Numbered from the stretch's first letter, positions 35,072 through 44,417 are shown. The stretch: DNA of 64,000 nt from Brooklawnia sp032229645 (GCA_963722295.1 CAVRLB010000001.1:496001-560000), one strand, 5' to 3'. Program-made: numbers and translations. Notes: generated from the sequence alone by a model not told the origin.

Positions 35072-35698
35072 ATGGTGCATCTCACCCGTATCTATACCCG
35101 AACCGGCGATGCAGGACAGACACGACTCTCCGATAACTCGGTCGCTCAGAAGACCGATTCACGAGTCGAAGCCTACGGCACTGTCGATGAACTCAATTCC
35201 GCCATCGGTGTCTTGCTGGCAAACTACGAGGTCGACCCACACGCTCAGGCCGCGCTGCAGATCATCCAGAACGAACTCTTCGATCTCGGTGCCGACCTGT
35301 CGAACCCGGTGGCACCCGATCCCAAGTGGGAGCCGCTGCGCATCATCCAGTCCAGCATCGACCGCCTCGAGGGCTGGTGTGACGAGTTCCTCGAAGGCCT
35401 GGGCAAGCTCGATTCGTTCATTCTCCCGGGGGGCTCACCGACCAGCGCCCAGTTCCATCTCTTACGGACGATGGCCCGCCGCGCCGAGCGTCAGGCCTGG
35501 GTCGCTGCCGAGGACCACGGTCTGGAGGATGGCTCGACCGGGCCCCAGGGCGGCATCAGCCCGTTGCCGTTGAAGTACCTCAACCGGCTCAGTGACCTGT
35601 TCTTCATCATGGCCAGGCGCGCCAACATGCTCGCAGGCATCTCCGATGTGCTCTGGATTCCCGGTGGGGAACGCAACCCTGGTCAAACGGGAGGCTGA
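35072..35698 (+). CDS. pduO: Cob(I)alamin adenosyltransferase, PduO type
   Basis: The enzyme transfers the adenosyl group of ATP to cob(I)alamin, making adenosylcobalamin, the cofactor of methylmalonyl-CoA mutase. The 208-residue five-helix protein has the ATP-binding IYTRTGDAGQTRL, SRVEAYGTVDELNSAIG, and the helix FHLLRTMARRAERQAW. The start is ATG 35072; a TAGGCT box sits exactly 7 nt upstream, so a leaderless transcript is likely. A PduO gene also lies near the atp operon in mycobacteria. Its use in the propionate route is inferred. Confidence 0.95.
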   Translation: MVHLTRIYTRTGDAGQTRLSDNSVAQKTDSRVEAYGTVDELNSAIGVLLANYEVDPHAQAALQIIQNELFDLGADLSNPVAPDPKWEPLRIIQSSIDRLEGWCDEFLEGLGKLDSFILPGGSPTSAQFHLLRTMARRAERQAWVAAEDHGLEDGSTGPQGGISPLPLKYLNRLSDLFFIMARRANMLAGISDVLWIPGGERNPGQTGG

Positions 35699-35703
35699 GG
35701 CCC

Positions 35704-36753
35704 TCAGGGCACCCGATAGGTCCAATCGTCGGCACCGAACTTCGTGCGGACCAGTTCGGACGCCCGAGCAAGCTGATCGTCGCTGTAGCCGGCATCCACG
35801 CAACGGTAGCGGGACCTGAAAGACTCGAGGAACGACGACATCACCTGCTCCCGCGGCATACTTGTCTGCGAGCACATCGGATCGACCCATTTGTTGGCGC
35901 TGGCCGTGCCCTTCGCGCTGATCGGTTCCCTCCCCAGCCGCAAGACCTTCGCCAGCAGCCCCATATCCATGGCATAGGCACTGGTCACATGATGAAGCAC
36001 CGTGCCATCGGCGAACCGGCGCTGAGCCGCTCCGCCGATCTTGCCCTTATCCGAGGCGATGTCATTGAGCGGCAGATAGCGCGCTCGGACGCCAACTTGT
36101 GCCAGCGCGTCGAGCACCCAGGCGTCGAGGAACGCATAGGACTGCTCGAAACTGAGCCCCTCGGTCAGCGATCCCGGAACCGTCAACGAGTAGGTGATGC
36201 AGGTGCCCGGAGGCATGTACATCGCTCCCCCGCCGGAGATCCGCCGCACCACCTGGAATCCGTACTCAGCGGCATTGTCGGGATCAACCTCATTGCGCAC
36301 CGATTGGAAGGAGCCGATGACCACAGCAGGATCGTCCCATTCCCAGATCCGGAATGTGGCATTGCGCCGTCCGGCGCGGATGTCATCGGCCAGAATCTGG
36401 TCGAGCGCGACATGGGTGGCCACCGGCAGCCTGACCGCGGGGATCACATCGAAGGTCAGGTCCCGCCAGTCGGTGGCACCGAGGACCGCTCGGCGCACCG
36501 CGATGGCGATCGTCGCCGCGCGACCGTCGGGGGCGTCGGGCCACGCGTCGGCGGCGAGGCGCGCGAGACTCTGCACGTCCGCGACGGCTGCCCCCTGGAG
36601 CGCCACCTCGGCCCGCCCCAGGCCGCTGCGCATCTGGTCATCGACATCGCCTGCGGCCGCTAGCTGTACCCGCGTCAACCGCTGATCGACGACCTCGATC
36701 TCCGCGCTCACCCAGATGCCGTCGGCGGACGCGTACTCACCACGCGCTTTCAT
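35704..36753 (-). CDS. lplA: Lipoate-protein ligase A family protein with N-terminal accessory domain
   Basis: The 349-residue protein has a C-terminal LplA/LipB-fold catalytic region. RRISGGGAMYMPPGTCITYSL covers the lipoate loop (20-residue core RRISGGGAMYMPPGTCITYS), and NDIASDKGKIGGAAQRRF carries the catalytic Lys. The first 100 residues resemble the LplA accessory domain (VVDQRLTRVQLAAAGD, GRAEVALQGAAVADV), here placed N-terminally instead of C-terminally. It probably attaches lipoate or a similar acid to E2/H proteins; octanoyl transfer is an alternative. GAGGAG precedes ATG 36753. It follows DUF2550. Confidence 0.85.
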   Translation of the reverse strand: MKARGEYASADGIWVSAEIEVVDQRLTRVQLAAAGDVDDQMRSGLGRAEVALQGAAVADVQSLARLAADAWPDAPDGRAATIAIAVRRAVLGATDWRDLTFDVIPAVRLPVATHVALDQILADDIRAGRRNATFRIWEWDDPAVVIGSFQSVRNEVDPDNAAEYGFQVVRRISGGGAMYMPPGTCITYSLTVPGSLTEGLSFEQSYAFLDAWVLDALAQVGVRARYLPLNDIASDKGKIGGAAQRRFADGTVLHHVTSAYAMDMGLLAKVLRLGREPISAKGTASANKWVDPMCSQTSMPREQVMSSFLESFRSRYRCVDAGYSDDQLARASELVRTKFGADDWTYRVP

Positions 36754-36779
36754 AGCTCCTCAGTTCGTGCTTCAGGCCG

Positions 36780-37241
36780 CTAGCGGCGGCGGCGGTAGTC
36801 GCCCTGCCCCGGAGGAGCGGCCTCCAGCCAGCTCACCAGGCCCATCGCGGAACCCTCATTGAGCGCCAGATCCCATTCTTGTACCGGCGAATCCGGTCGC
36901 TCATCGTCGACCCGCAATGACAGGATCGTCGAAAAGGCATAGCCGAGTTGAGACTCGGCCGCATCGGTTTCCCGCAGACCGCTGACCGCGCATTCGCTCC
37001 GGACGAATACCCTGCTTGGCCTGGGCAATACGTTCCAGAGCAGATACCACTCGAAGCACTCACCCGAATAGCGCGCCAATCCCAGCCGCCAGCGACGAGC
37101 ACCCTGCAATCGCAATCCGCAATCGAAGAGACCGCCACTGCTGCTCAGCCAGACCCGGCGGAGAAAGACGGCCAACAGGTAACACAGGCCGACCACCAGA
37201 ACGATGGTGGCCAGCCAATTCGGCCACCCGGGATCGTCCAT
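36780..37241 (-). CDS. DUF2550 family membrane protein
   Basis: The 153-residue protein has one N-terminal transmembrane helix (WLATIVLVVGLCYLLAVFL) and a cytoplasmic domain starting GGLFDCGLRLQ and containing WRLGLARYSGECFEWYLLW. This matches the actinobacterial DUF2550 family, which is regularly found directly downstream of atpC, as here (43 bp). The function is unknown. The C-terminus is rich in arginine (DYRRRR). Confidence 0.88.
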   Translation of the reverse strand: MDDPGWPNWLATIVLVVGLCYLLAVFLRRVWLSSSGGLFDCGLRLQGARRWRLGLARYSGECFEWYLLWNVLPRPSRVFVRSECAVSGLRETDAAESQLGYAFSTILSLRVDDERPDSPVQEWDLALNEGSAMGLVSWLEAAPPGQGDYRRRR

Positions 37242-37284
37242 GAACAGAGATTAGCGCAACTGTTCCTGGTGGCGCGCACTATCT

Positions 37285-37710
37285 CTAGTGATTCCGCTTC
37301 ATCAGCTCGCCGTACTTCTGACCGGCTTTGACCTGCGACTGCAGCCTGCGGTACTGCCGCAGCTCTCGCTCGCTCGCCTCGGCTGCCTGCACCCTCGCGT
37401 GCAGCGCCGCAAGCCCGACCTCGGCATCGTCGACAGAAATCTCGCTTGCCAATTCTCCGAACGACGATATTACGGACACATGGTTATCGAAGACCGACAG
37501 AAAACCCGAATCGATGGCTATCACGTGACGCACACCGTTGGATGTGACCACCTCAGCACCGTGAGGTACGAGCACCGCCATCAGTGGCTCATGACCCGCG
37601 AGAATGCCGATATCGCCCTCAACGGTGCGCGCCAGAACGCTCAGCGCATCGCCCTGCCAGACAAGTCCATCGGTGGCGACGAACCTGACATTGAGTAGGT
37701 CAGACGCCAT
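37285..37710 (-). CDS. atpC: ATP synthase epsilon subunit
   Basis: Epsilon is part of the F1 central stalk and regulates ATP hydrolysis. The 141-residue protein has the beta-sandwich N-terminal domain (VRFVATDGLVWQGDALSVLART, GDIGILAGHEPLMAVL) and a C-terminal helical hairpin. The ATG follows the atpD stop by a single base, so the two are translationally coupled. It is the last ATP synthase gene of the operon. Confidence 0.96.
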   Translation of the reverse strand: MASDLLNVRFVATDGLVWQGDALSVLARTVEGDIGILAGHEPLMAVLVPHGAEVVTSNGVRHVIAIDSGFLSVFDNHVSVISSFGELASEISVDDAEVGLAALHARVQAAEASERELRQYRRLQSQVKAGQKYGELMKRNH

Positions 37711-37711
37711 C

Positions 37712-39166
37712 TCAGGCTTCTTTCTTCAACTGATTCCATTTGGCCATGACATCGTCCATGCCGCCGACGTTGAAGAAGGCCTGCTCGGGGATCTCATCGC
37801 ACTCGCCATCGCAGATCTTCTTGAATCCGGCGACCGTATCGGCGACCGGAACCGTGGAACCGGGAACGCCGGTGAACTTCTCGGCGACATAGAAGTTTTG
37901 ACTCAAGAACTGTGAGATACGCCGCGCCCGGTTCACCAGGATCTTGTCGTCCTCGGACAACTCATCGATGCCCAGAATCGCGATGATGTCCTGCAATTCC
38001 TTGTTGCGTTGCAGGATCTGCTTCACCTGGGTGGCGACGTCGTAGTGCTCCTGGCCGATGTACTGAGCATCGAGAATGCGGCTGGTCGAGCTCAACGGGT
38101 CCACGGCCGGGTAGATGCCGCGCGAGGCGATCGCACGCGAGAGTTCGGTGGTCGCGTCCAGGTGCGCGAAGGTCGTCGCCGGAGCCGGGTCGGTGTAGTC
38201 ATCGGCGGGCACGTAGATCGCCTGCATCGAGGTGATCGAGTGACCGCGGGTCGACGTGATCCGCTCCTGCAGTTGGCCCATCTCGTCGGCCAGGTTCGGC
38301 TGGTAGCCCACCGCCGAAGGCATCCGGCCCAGCAGAGTGGAGACCTCGGAGCCCGCCTGGGTGAAACGGAAGATGTTGTCGATGAACAGCAGCACGTCTT
38401 GATTCTCGACATCACGGAAGTACTCGGCCATGGTCAACGCCGATAGTGCGACGCGCAGCCGGGTGCCCGGCGGCTCGTCCATCTGGCCGAAGACCAGCGC
38501 GGTGTCCTTGAGGACGTCTGCACCCGCCATCTCGTAGATCAGGTCGTTGCCTTCACGGGTGCGTTCGCCCACGCCGGCGAAGACCGAGGTTCCCCCGAAG
38601 TTGTGGGCGATGCGGAAGATCATCTCCTGGATGAGCACCGTCTTGCCGACGCCTGCGCCTCCGAACAGTCCGATCTTGCCGCCCTGCACATACGGGGTCA
38701 GCAGGTCGATGACCTTGATGCCGGTCTGCAGCATCTGGCTTTCGGGCTCCAACTCGTCGAACGGCGGCGGATCGCGGTGGATGGGCCAGCGCTCGGTGAC
38801 CTGGACCGTGGCGGGATCGGCGTTGAGTACCTCTCCGATGACGTTCCAGACGTGCCCCTTGGTCACATCGCCAACCGGCACAGTGATCGGCGAACCGCTG
38901 TCGCGCACGGGCTGACCCCGGCGCACCCCGTCGGTCGGCTTCAACGAGATGCAACGCACCTGATTGTCGCCGATCTGGAGCTGGACTTCGATGGTGATCG
39001 CACGACGCTGGTCACCGACACCGGCGTCAACGGTGAGCGCGTTGTAAATCGGTGGAATTCGGTCGGCGGGAAACTCGACATCGATGACCGAGCCGATGAC
39101 GCGTGTCACGCGGCCATCGCCGGTCGTGGAATCCGGCGCGGCGGGGGCGACGGTGGTGGCTGTCAT
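37712..39166 (-). CDS. atpD: ATP synthase beta subunit
   Basis: The catalytic F1 subunit. The 484-residue protein has Walker A GGAGVGKTVLIQE, GVGERTREGND with the catalytic Glu, Walker B-region VLLFIDNIFRFTQAGSE, and the DELSEED-type loop read as DELSEDDK. ATG 39166 has AGGAG ten bases upstream and gives MTATTVAPAAPDS; an upstream ATG at 39211 would run into the atpG 3' end. The order atpG-atpD-atpC is standard. Confidence 0.98.
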   Translation of the reverse strand: MTATTVAPAAPDSTTGDGRVTRVIGSVIDVEFPADRIPPIYNALTVDAGVGDQRRAITIEVQLQIGDNQVRCISLKPTDGVRRGQPVRDSGSPITVPVGDVTKGHVWNVIGEVLNADPATVQVTERWPIHRDPPPFDELEPESQMLQTGIKVIDLLTPYVQGGKIGLFGGAGVGKTVLIQEMIFRIAHNFGGTSVFAGVGERTREGNDLIYEMAGADVLKDTALVFGQMDEPPGTRLRVALSALTMAEYFRDVENQDVLLFIDNIFRFTQAGSEVSTLLGRMPSAVGYQPNLADEMGQLQERITSTRGHSITSMQAIYVPADDYTDPAPATTFAHLDATTELSRAIASRGIYPAVDPLSSTSRILDAQYIGQEHYDVATQVKQILQRNKELQDIIAILGIDELSEDDKILVNRARRISQFLSQNFYVAEKFTGVPGSTVPVADTVAGFKKICDGECDEIPEQAFFNVGGMDDVMAKWNQLKKEA

Positions 39167-39182
39167 GGATTCAGCGCTCCTA

Positions 39183-40112
39183 TCACGATGCCGACAGCGC
39201 GCCAGCGCCACCGACGATTTCGTTGATTTCCTGGGTGATCTCGGCCTGACGCGCCTGATTGGCCTGCCGGGTGAGTTCCCGGATCAGCTCTTGCGCATTG
39301 TCGGTAGCCGAATGCATGGCCTGCTGACGACTCGCCAGTTCGGACGCGGCCGACTGACGGAGCATGAACTTGATCGAGTCGATGATGTACATCGGCAGCA
39401 AAGCGTTCAGCACGGTTTCGGCGTCCGGCTCGAATGCGTAGTCGGGGGCGATGCCGCCCGCCGGCACCGCGACATCGGGGCCGATCTCCTCCTCGCCGTC
39501 GTTCTCGTCCGAGTCCACCACCAGCAACGGCAGCAGCCGGACGATCCGCACCCGCTGCGAGACCAGCGAGTTGAACTGTGTATAGACCACATGCAGTTCG
39601 GACACGCCGCCCGCGTCCTGATGGGTCAAGAAGCGCTCCATGAGTACCTGTCCGACCTCGCGGGCGTGCTCGTAATGCGGTGCTTCACCGAAACCGAACC
39701 ACGAGTGCACAACCGGAACGTTGCGGAAGGCGAAGTACTCCATCGCCTTCTTGCCGACCGTATAGAGGTCGATCTCGATGCCCTTGGACTGGAGGAGATT
39801 GATCAGCCCCTCTGCCGCTCGCGTGACGTTGCCGGGGTAGGCCCCGGCCAGGCCGCGGTCGCTGCTGATCACCAGCACCGCGGAACGCTTGCGCTCACGG
39901 TGCTCACGGGTCAGCGGATGATCGACCTGAGCGAAGCTGGAGACCGCGCTGACGGCACGGTGTAGTTCGAGGGTGTACTCGCGCGCCGACTGCGCCTTGG
40001 CCTCGGCTCGATTCACCCGGGACGCCGCGATCAGCTCCATGGCCTTGGTGATCTTCATCGTCGCGGCCACAGAGTTGCGACGTTCCCTCAGTTCCCGCAG
40101 GGTTGCCGCCAT
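39183..40112 (-). CDS. atpG: ATP synthase gamma subunit
   Basis: Gamma is the rotating central shaft. The 309-residue protein has the conserved N-terminal coiled-coil strand (LRELRERRNSVAATMKITKAM) split here as RERRNSVAATMKITKAME, and the C-terminal strand MHSATDNAQELIRELT and ARQAEITQEINEIVGGA. An acidic insert, DENDGEEEIGPD, sits in the middle region, as in other Actinobacteria. The start lies 3 bases after the atpA stop. Confidence 0.97.
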   Translation of the reverse strand: MAATLRELRERRNSVAATMKITKAMELIAASRVNRAEAKAQSAREYTLELHRAVSAVSSFAQVDHPLTREHRERKRSAVLVISSDRGLAGAYPGNVTRAAEGLINLLQSKGIEIDLYTVGKKAMEYFAFRNVPVVHSWFGFGEAPHYEHAREVGQVLMERFLTHQDAGGVSELHVVYTQFNSLVSQRVRIVRLLPLLVVDSDENDGEEEIGPDVAVPAGGIAPDYAFEPDAETVLNALLPMYIIDSIKFMLRQSAASELASRQQAMHSATDNAQELIRELTRQANQARQAEITQEINEIVGGAGALSAS

Positions 40113-40115
40113 AGG

Positions 40116-41747
40116 TCAGCTCCGATTCCGTTTGATCTGCTGCTGCTCGATGTCGGAGTCGGTGACATCATCGGCCTCGACCTCACCGAGCAGCGCGCCG
40201 GAGGCGGTGCGGAAGGTCTTCTTGAATGACGCCATCCGAGACCTCGCCAGCTCCAACTCGGCATCTCCGAAGACACCGGTCTGGGCGATGGTGTCCAGCA
40301 GATCCGACCCGTGCCGCAGGCTATCGAGGAATTCGGTCTCGAACCGCTGCACGTCTTCCACCGGCACCTCGTCCAGTTGGCCGGTGGTGCCGGCCCAGAT
40401 CACCGTGGTCTGTTCCTCCATCGGCATCGGGCTGTACTGCGGCTGACGCAGCAACTCCATCAGACGGGCGCCGCGCTCCAGCTGACGCTTCGAGGCATCG
40501 TCCAGATCGGAGGCGAACATCGCGAACGCCTGCATGTCGCGGTACTGCGCGAGCGAGATCTTCAGGGTGCCGGAGACCTTCTTCATCGCCTTCGTCTGCG
40601 CGGCGCCACCGACACGCGAGACCGAGATGCCGACGTCGACGGCCGGACGCTGGTTCGCGTTGAACAGATCGGACTGCAAGAAGATCTGTCCGTCGGTGAT
40701 CGAGATCACGTTTGTCGGGATGTATGCCGAGACGTCGTTCGCCTTGGTCTCGACGATCGGCAGGCCGGTCATCGAGCCGCCGCCCAACGCGTCGGAGAGC
40801 TTGGCGCAACGCTCCAGCAGGCGGGAGTGCAAATAGAAGACGTCACCGGGATAGGCTTCGCGGCCCGGCGGGCGGCGCAGCAGCAACGACATCGCGCGGT
40901 AGGCCTCGGCCTGCTTGGTGAGGTCATCGAAGACGATAAGCACGTGACGGCCCTGGTACATCCAGTGCTGTCCGATGGCCGAGCCTGCGTAGGGAGCGAT
41001 GTACTTGAAGCCTGCGGGGTCGGACGCCGGGGAGTTCACGATCACGGTGTAGTCCATCGCGCCGTGCTTGCTCAATGTCTCGTGTACCTCGGCGACTGTG
41101 GAGTTCTTCTGTCCCACTGCGACGTAGATGCACAGCACCTGCTTCTTCGGATCTCCGCTGGCCCAGTTCGCCTTCTGATTGAGAATCGTGTCGATCGCGA
41201 TGGCCGTCTTGCCGGTCTTACGGTCGCCGATGATCAGTTGGCGCTGGCCACGTCCGATCGGGGTCATCGCGTCGACGGCCTTCAGCCCGGTCATCAGCGG
41301 CTCGTTGACCTCCTGGCGATCCATCACGCCGGCCGCCTGGAGTTCGAGCGGACGGCGCTGCGTGGCCCCTTCGATGTCACCTTTGCCATCGATCGGGTTA
41401 CCCATCGCGTCCACAACGCGTCCGAGGAAGCCGTCGCCCACCGGGACCGAGAGGATCTCGCCGGTGCCGACCACCCGCGAACCTTCTTCGATGCCGTCCG
41501 AATCGCCGAGGACCACGACACCGATCTCGCGCGCCTCAAGGTTCAGCGCGATACCTAACGTGCCGTTCTCGAAGCGCAGCAGCTCATTGGCCATCGCCGA
41601 TGGCAGGCCCTCGACTCGGGCAATGCCATCGCCCGAGGTGATGACGCTTCCGACTTCTTCCCGGGCCGACTGAGTGGGCTCGTACTTGAGCACGAACTCG
41701 TTCAGCGCATCCCGGATCTCATCGGGGCGAATCGTCAGTTCCGCCAT
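40116..41747 (-). CDS. atpA: ATP synthase alpha subunit
   Basis: The non-catalytic nucleotide-binding F1 subunit. The 543-residue protein has Walker A GDRKTGKTAIAIDTI, the VGQKNSTVAEV segment, PGREAYPGDVFYLHSRLLER, and the arginine-finger region SVSRVGGAAQ. The ATG at 41747 has GGAG six bases upstream; an ATG four codons earlier is possible. The C-terminus extends past the usual end by an acidic, Gln-rich tail (EADDVTDSDIEQQQIKRNRS). Confidence 0.98.
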   Translation of the reverse strand: MAELTIRPDEIRDALNEFVLKYEPTQSAREEVGSVITSGDGIARVEGLPSAMANELLRFENGTLGIALNLEAREIGVVVLGDSDGIEEGSRVVGTGEILSVPVGDGFLGRVVDAMGNPIDGKGDIEGATQRRPLELQAAGVMDRQEVNEPLMTGLKAVDAMTPIGRGQRQLIIGDRKTGKTAIAIDTILNQKANWASGDPKKQVLCIYVAVGQKNSTVAEVHETLSKHGAMDYTVIVNSPASDPAGFKYIAPYAGSAIGQHWMYQGRHVLIVFDDLTKQAEAYRAMSLLLRRPPGREAYPGDVFYLHSRLLERCAKLSDALGGGSMTGLPIVETKANDVSAYIPTNVISITDGQIFLQSDLFNANQRPAVDVGISVSRVGGAAQTKAMKKVSGTLKISLAQYRDMQAFAMFASDLDDASKRQLERGARLMELLRQPQYSPMPMEEQTTVIWAGTTGQLDEVPVEDVQRFETEFLDSLRHGSDLLDTIAQTGVFGDAELELARSRMASFKKTFRTASGALLGEVEADDVTDSDIEQQQIKRNRS

Positions 41748-41771
41748 CGCGGTCTCCACTCCTTGTTTCGG

Positions 41772-42551
41772 TCAGCCGATCAGCCGACGCGCTTGGTTAA
41801 GTCTGTTCTCGATGGTGCCATCGATAATCTCGTCGCCCACCTGGATGCGTACGCCGCCGAGCACATCGGGGTCGATCTCCACGCGAACGTCGATCGCGAC
41901 ACCGTAAATACGCACCAGTTGCGCCTTGAGATGGGCGAGTTGCCCGTCGGTCAGCGGATGCGCCACGCTCACCTTCGCGACCGTGCTGGCCTGCACCTGT
42001 GCGGCCAACTCGACATAGGAATCCAGCGTCTTCACCAGCGGGCGTTCCTCGACGGTCAAGGCCCGCTGCAGCAACCACAGGCTCTGCGGACGAACCTTCG
42101 CTGCGACCAGCGTGCCGATCAGTTCTTGACGGGCCGCCAGACCGATCCGCGGATCGGTGAGCGTCTTTTGTAGCTCGGGATCGCTTTGCACTGCTCGGGC
42201 GAAACGGAAGACCTCCTCGGAGACCTGGTCGATCTGGCCCCCCGCCCGCAGGCTCGCCCGCACAGCCAGCCGCTCGACCAGATCCTCCAGATCGCGGGAG
42301 TCCTTGCAGCGGGCGGCGGCCTCGGCCACGAGTTCTGCGGCCTTGTCACTCACTCGTCCGCTCAGCAGAGTCCTCGCCAGCCGGGAACGCGCGTCACAAG
42401 ACAGCGTGGCATCGCTCAGCGCACCGCGCAGCCGGGCCTGGCCTGCCAGCGCGTCGCAGACCGCAGCGAGCCCGTCGATGTCGGATTGCTGCAACTGCAG
42501 GCTGTCGGCCTTGGCGTCCAGCCCACGCATTCGGATCTCGGTCTCCATCAC
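41772..42551 (-). CDS. atpH: ATP synthase delta subunit
   Basis: Delta links the peripheral stalk to the top of F1. At 259 residues it is longer than the roughly 180-residue E. coli protein but normal for Actinobacteria, with an extra N-terminal helical region. The C-terminal VAKVSVAHPLTDGQLAHLKAQL and DVRVEIDPDVLGGVRIQVGDEIIDGT (core GGVRIQVGDEIIDGT) are diagnostic. Start is GTG 42551, sharing one base with the atpF stop, with AGGGA seven bases upstream; ATG 42548 is equally possible. It is not fused to subunit b as in mycobacteria. Confidence 0.95.
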   Translation of the reverse strand: MMETEIRMRGLDAKADSLQLQQSDIDGLAAVCDALAGQARLRGALSDATLSCDARSRLARTLLSGRVSDKAAELVAEAAARCKDSRDLEDLVERLAVRASLRAGGQIDQVSEEVFRFARAVQSDPELQKTLTDPRIGLAARQELIGTLVAAKVRPQSLWLLQRALTVEERPLVKTLDSYVELAAQVQASTVAKVSVAHPLTDGQLAHLKAQLVRIYGVAIDVRVEIDPDVLGGVRIQVGDEIIDGTIENRLNQARRLIG

Positions 42552-43165
42552 TACTGCGTCCCTGCCCCTGAGGGCCCGGCGAGCGCGTCCGGAACAAAGT
42601 CCGGCACCACTCGCGACGGCTGGGCATCGAGCTCGGCCAAGAACCGGTCGACAGTGCGCGATGCAGCCTGAGAATCGGCCAACGACTCTCCGATCACGCG
42701 TTCGGACAATTGGACGGCCAAGCTGCCGATATCGGAGCGCAATTCGTTGTACGCCTGCGCACGCTCGTTGCTGATCTGCAGTTCGGCGGACCGACGGATG
42801 CGAGCCGCCTCGGCCTCAGCCTCCTTGCGGGCGGCCTCGATGATCTGAGCCGCTTGAGCTCGTGCCTGCTCGCGAAGCCCAGCGGCTTCCTCACGCGAAC
42901 TGGCCAACTGCTCCTGGTAGTGCCGCTTGGTTTCCTCGGCCTCTTGCTTGATCACCTGAGCGCGGTTGATGCCGCCCTCGATTGCCTCGGCCCGCTCCTC
43001 GTACATCTTCTCGAACCTGGGCACGGCGATCTTCTGGACGCCAACCGCGACGATGATCGCCAGCACGAGTCCGACGACGAACTCCGACAGGTGTTCGGGG
43101 GCCAGCGGTCCCAGCGAGAACTCCATGGGGATCAGTCCCGCACCAATCATGGTGGGACCGATCAC
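42551..43165 (-). CDS. atpF: ATP synthase subunit b
   Basis: Subunit b is the peripheral stalk, with one transmembrane helix (FVVGLVLAIIVAVGVQKIAV) followed by a long charged helix (EERAEAIEGGINRAQVIKQE onward). The 204-residue reading uses GTG 43165 in a GTGA overlap with the atpE stop. ATG 43150 is an alternative with no better ribosome-binding site. The C-terminal third is less conserved and ends Gly/Ala-rich. Confidence 0.95.
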   Translation of the reverse strand: MIGPTMIGAGLIPMEFSLGPLAPEHLSEFVVGLVLAIIVAVGVQKIAVPRFEKMYEERAEAIEGGINRAQVIKQEAEETKRHYQEQLASSREEAAGLREQARAQAAQIIEAARKEAEAEAARIRRSAELQISNERAQAYNELRSDIGSLAVQLSERVIGESLADSQAASRTVDRFLAELDAQPSRVVPDFVPDALAGPSGAGTQ

Positions 43166-43383
43166 TGGATGACGAAGGCGAGCACGAAGCCCAGGATGGC
43201 GAGTGCTTCGACAACGGCGAAGCCGATGTAAGCCGTGCCCATCATGGCGCCCCTGGCCTCAGGCTGTCGGGCAGTGCCGTTGATGACCGACGAGAAGATC
43301 CAGGCGACACCGAGGCCCGGGCCCAGCGTGGCCAAGGCGTAGCCGATGACGTTGATCGAGCCGGCCAATTCCATGGGGGTCAT
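43162..43383 (-). CDS. atpE: ATP synthase subunit c
   Basis: The 73-residue two-helix ring subunit has the polar loop TARQPEARGAM and the ion-binding glutamate in GFAVVEALAILGFVLAFV. The absence of the Na+-type Gln/Ser ligands around helix 1 suggests proton coupling. AGGAA precedes the ATG at 43383; a second in-frame ATG follows three codons later. The GC-rich reading is intact, and it overlaps the atpF start. Confidence 0.97.
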   Translation of the reverse strand: MTPMELAGSINVIGYALATLGPGLGVAWIFSSVINGTARQPEARGAMMGTAYIGFAVVEALAILGFVLAFVIQ

Positions 43384-43419
43384 TCTTCGTTCCTTTCGTT
43401 TGCCTTCAGGCTGATGTGA

Positions 43420-44193
43420 TCAGTGGCTTTCACTGATCGACGATGAGATGTACTGCGCGGTAAGGATCGTAAAGATGTACGCCTGCAGGAAGCCGATGAA
43501 CAGCTCGAAACCCAACATTACGAAACTGAAGATCAGTGAGAATCCCCCGCCGACCTTGAGGAAGATGCCGTCCGATTGCGTCATCAAATAGGTACCGCCG
43601 ATGACGAAGACCAAGATCGTCAGGTGGCCGGCGAACATATTCGCGAACAAACGAACGCCGAGCGTCAACGGTCGAGTGATGAAGGTCGACAAGAATTCGA
43701 CCGGCACGATGATCGGGTAGAGATACCAGGGCACACCTGCGGGTATCAACGCCTTACGCAGATACCCGGCGCCATGAGTGCGGAATCCGGCGTAGACGTA
43801 GATCACCAGAACCATCGCGACCGCACCCCAGGCGTAGCCGATATTCGACATGGTCGGGAACATGAACAAGAAGAGTTCGCCGAACCAGTTGTTCACCAAG
43901 ATGTAGGTGAACAACCCCACCAGCAGGCCGATGTAAGGCCGGAAGCCGGGCCCCAGAACATCGCGGCCGACGCCGTTGCGGATAAACCCATAGAGATACT
44001 CCATGAGGAACTGCCGCTTGTTCGGCACCGTTGTCAAGCGCCTGGAGGCCAGCCACCAGATGACGATCACCACCAACGCGGCGATAACGGCCTGCACCAT
44101 GGGCTTGGTGATCCAGTCGGTACCGAAAAGCCCCGGGAACTGAAAATCCTCCACGCCCGGCGGGGTGTAGCCCCCACCTTCCATCGGGATCAT
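43420..44193 (-). CDS. atpB: ATP synthase subunit a
   Basis: Subunit a forms the proton half-channels against the c-ring. The 257-residue protein has six or so helices, with the essential arginine in RPLTLGVRLFANMFAGHL and the C-terminal helix GFELFIGFLQAYIFTILTAQYI (core ELFIGFLQAYIFTILTAQ). ATG 44193 overlaps the upstream stop in ATGA (44190-44193). An earlier ATG at 44301 lies inside the AtpZ-like gene and is rejected. Confidence 0.97.
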   Translation of the reverse strand: MIPMEGGGYTPPGVEDFQFPGLFGTDWITKPMVQAVIAALVVIVIWWLASRRLTTVPNKRQFLMEYLYGFIRNGVGRDVLGPGFRPYIGLLVGLFTYILVNNWFGELFLFMFPTMSNIGYAWGAVAMVLVIYVYAGFRTHGAGYLRKALIPAGVPWYLYPIIVPVEFLSTFITRPLTLGVRLFANMFAGHLTILVFVIGGTYLMTQSDGIFLKVGGGFSLIFSFVMLGFELFIGFLQAYIFTILTAQYISSSISESH

Positions 44194-44417
44194 GCCACTC
44201 CCCCGTACCGCTTGATAATGATATAAAAGCTGACGATCATTCCCGCGAGGAACCCGATCATCATCAGGAATGACGTATTCAAGACACGGTCGGCCAACCA
44301 TCCGAGACCACCGTACAGCCCGATGCCCGCCAGCAGGTAACTGAGGATCGTCAAGCCTTGATCCTTACCGTGTGTCTGCGGGACCGGACGCCTGTTGTCG
44401 GTCTGCTGATGGCTCAT
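44190..44417 (-). CDS. Small AtpZ/AtpI-family membrane protein
   Basis: The 75-residue protein has two hydrophobic helices (LTILSYLLAGIGLYGGLGWL and FLMMIGFLAGMIVSFYIII). This is the AtpZ/AtpI-like arrangement found just before atpB, implicated in assembly or Mg/Ca handling of the ATP synthase. It overlaps both neighbours by ATGA (44190-44193, 44414-44417), so its expression is coupled to the operon. It is too short for a full AtpI. Confidence 0.85.
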   Translation of the reverse strand: MSHQQTDNRRPVPQTHGKDQGLTILSYLLAGIGLYGGLGWLADRVLNTSFLMMIGFLAGMIVSFYIIIKRYGGVA

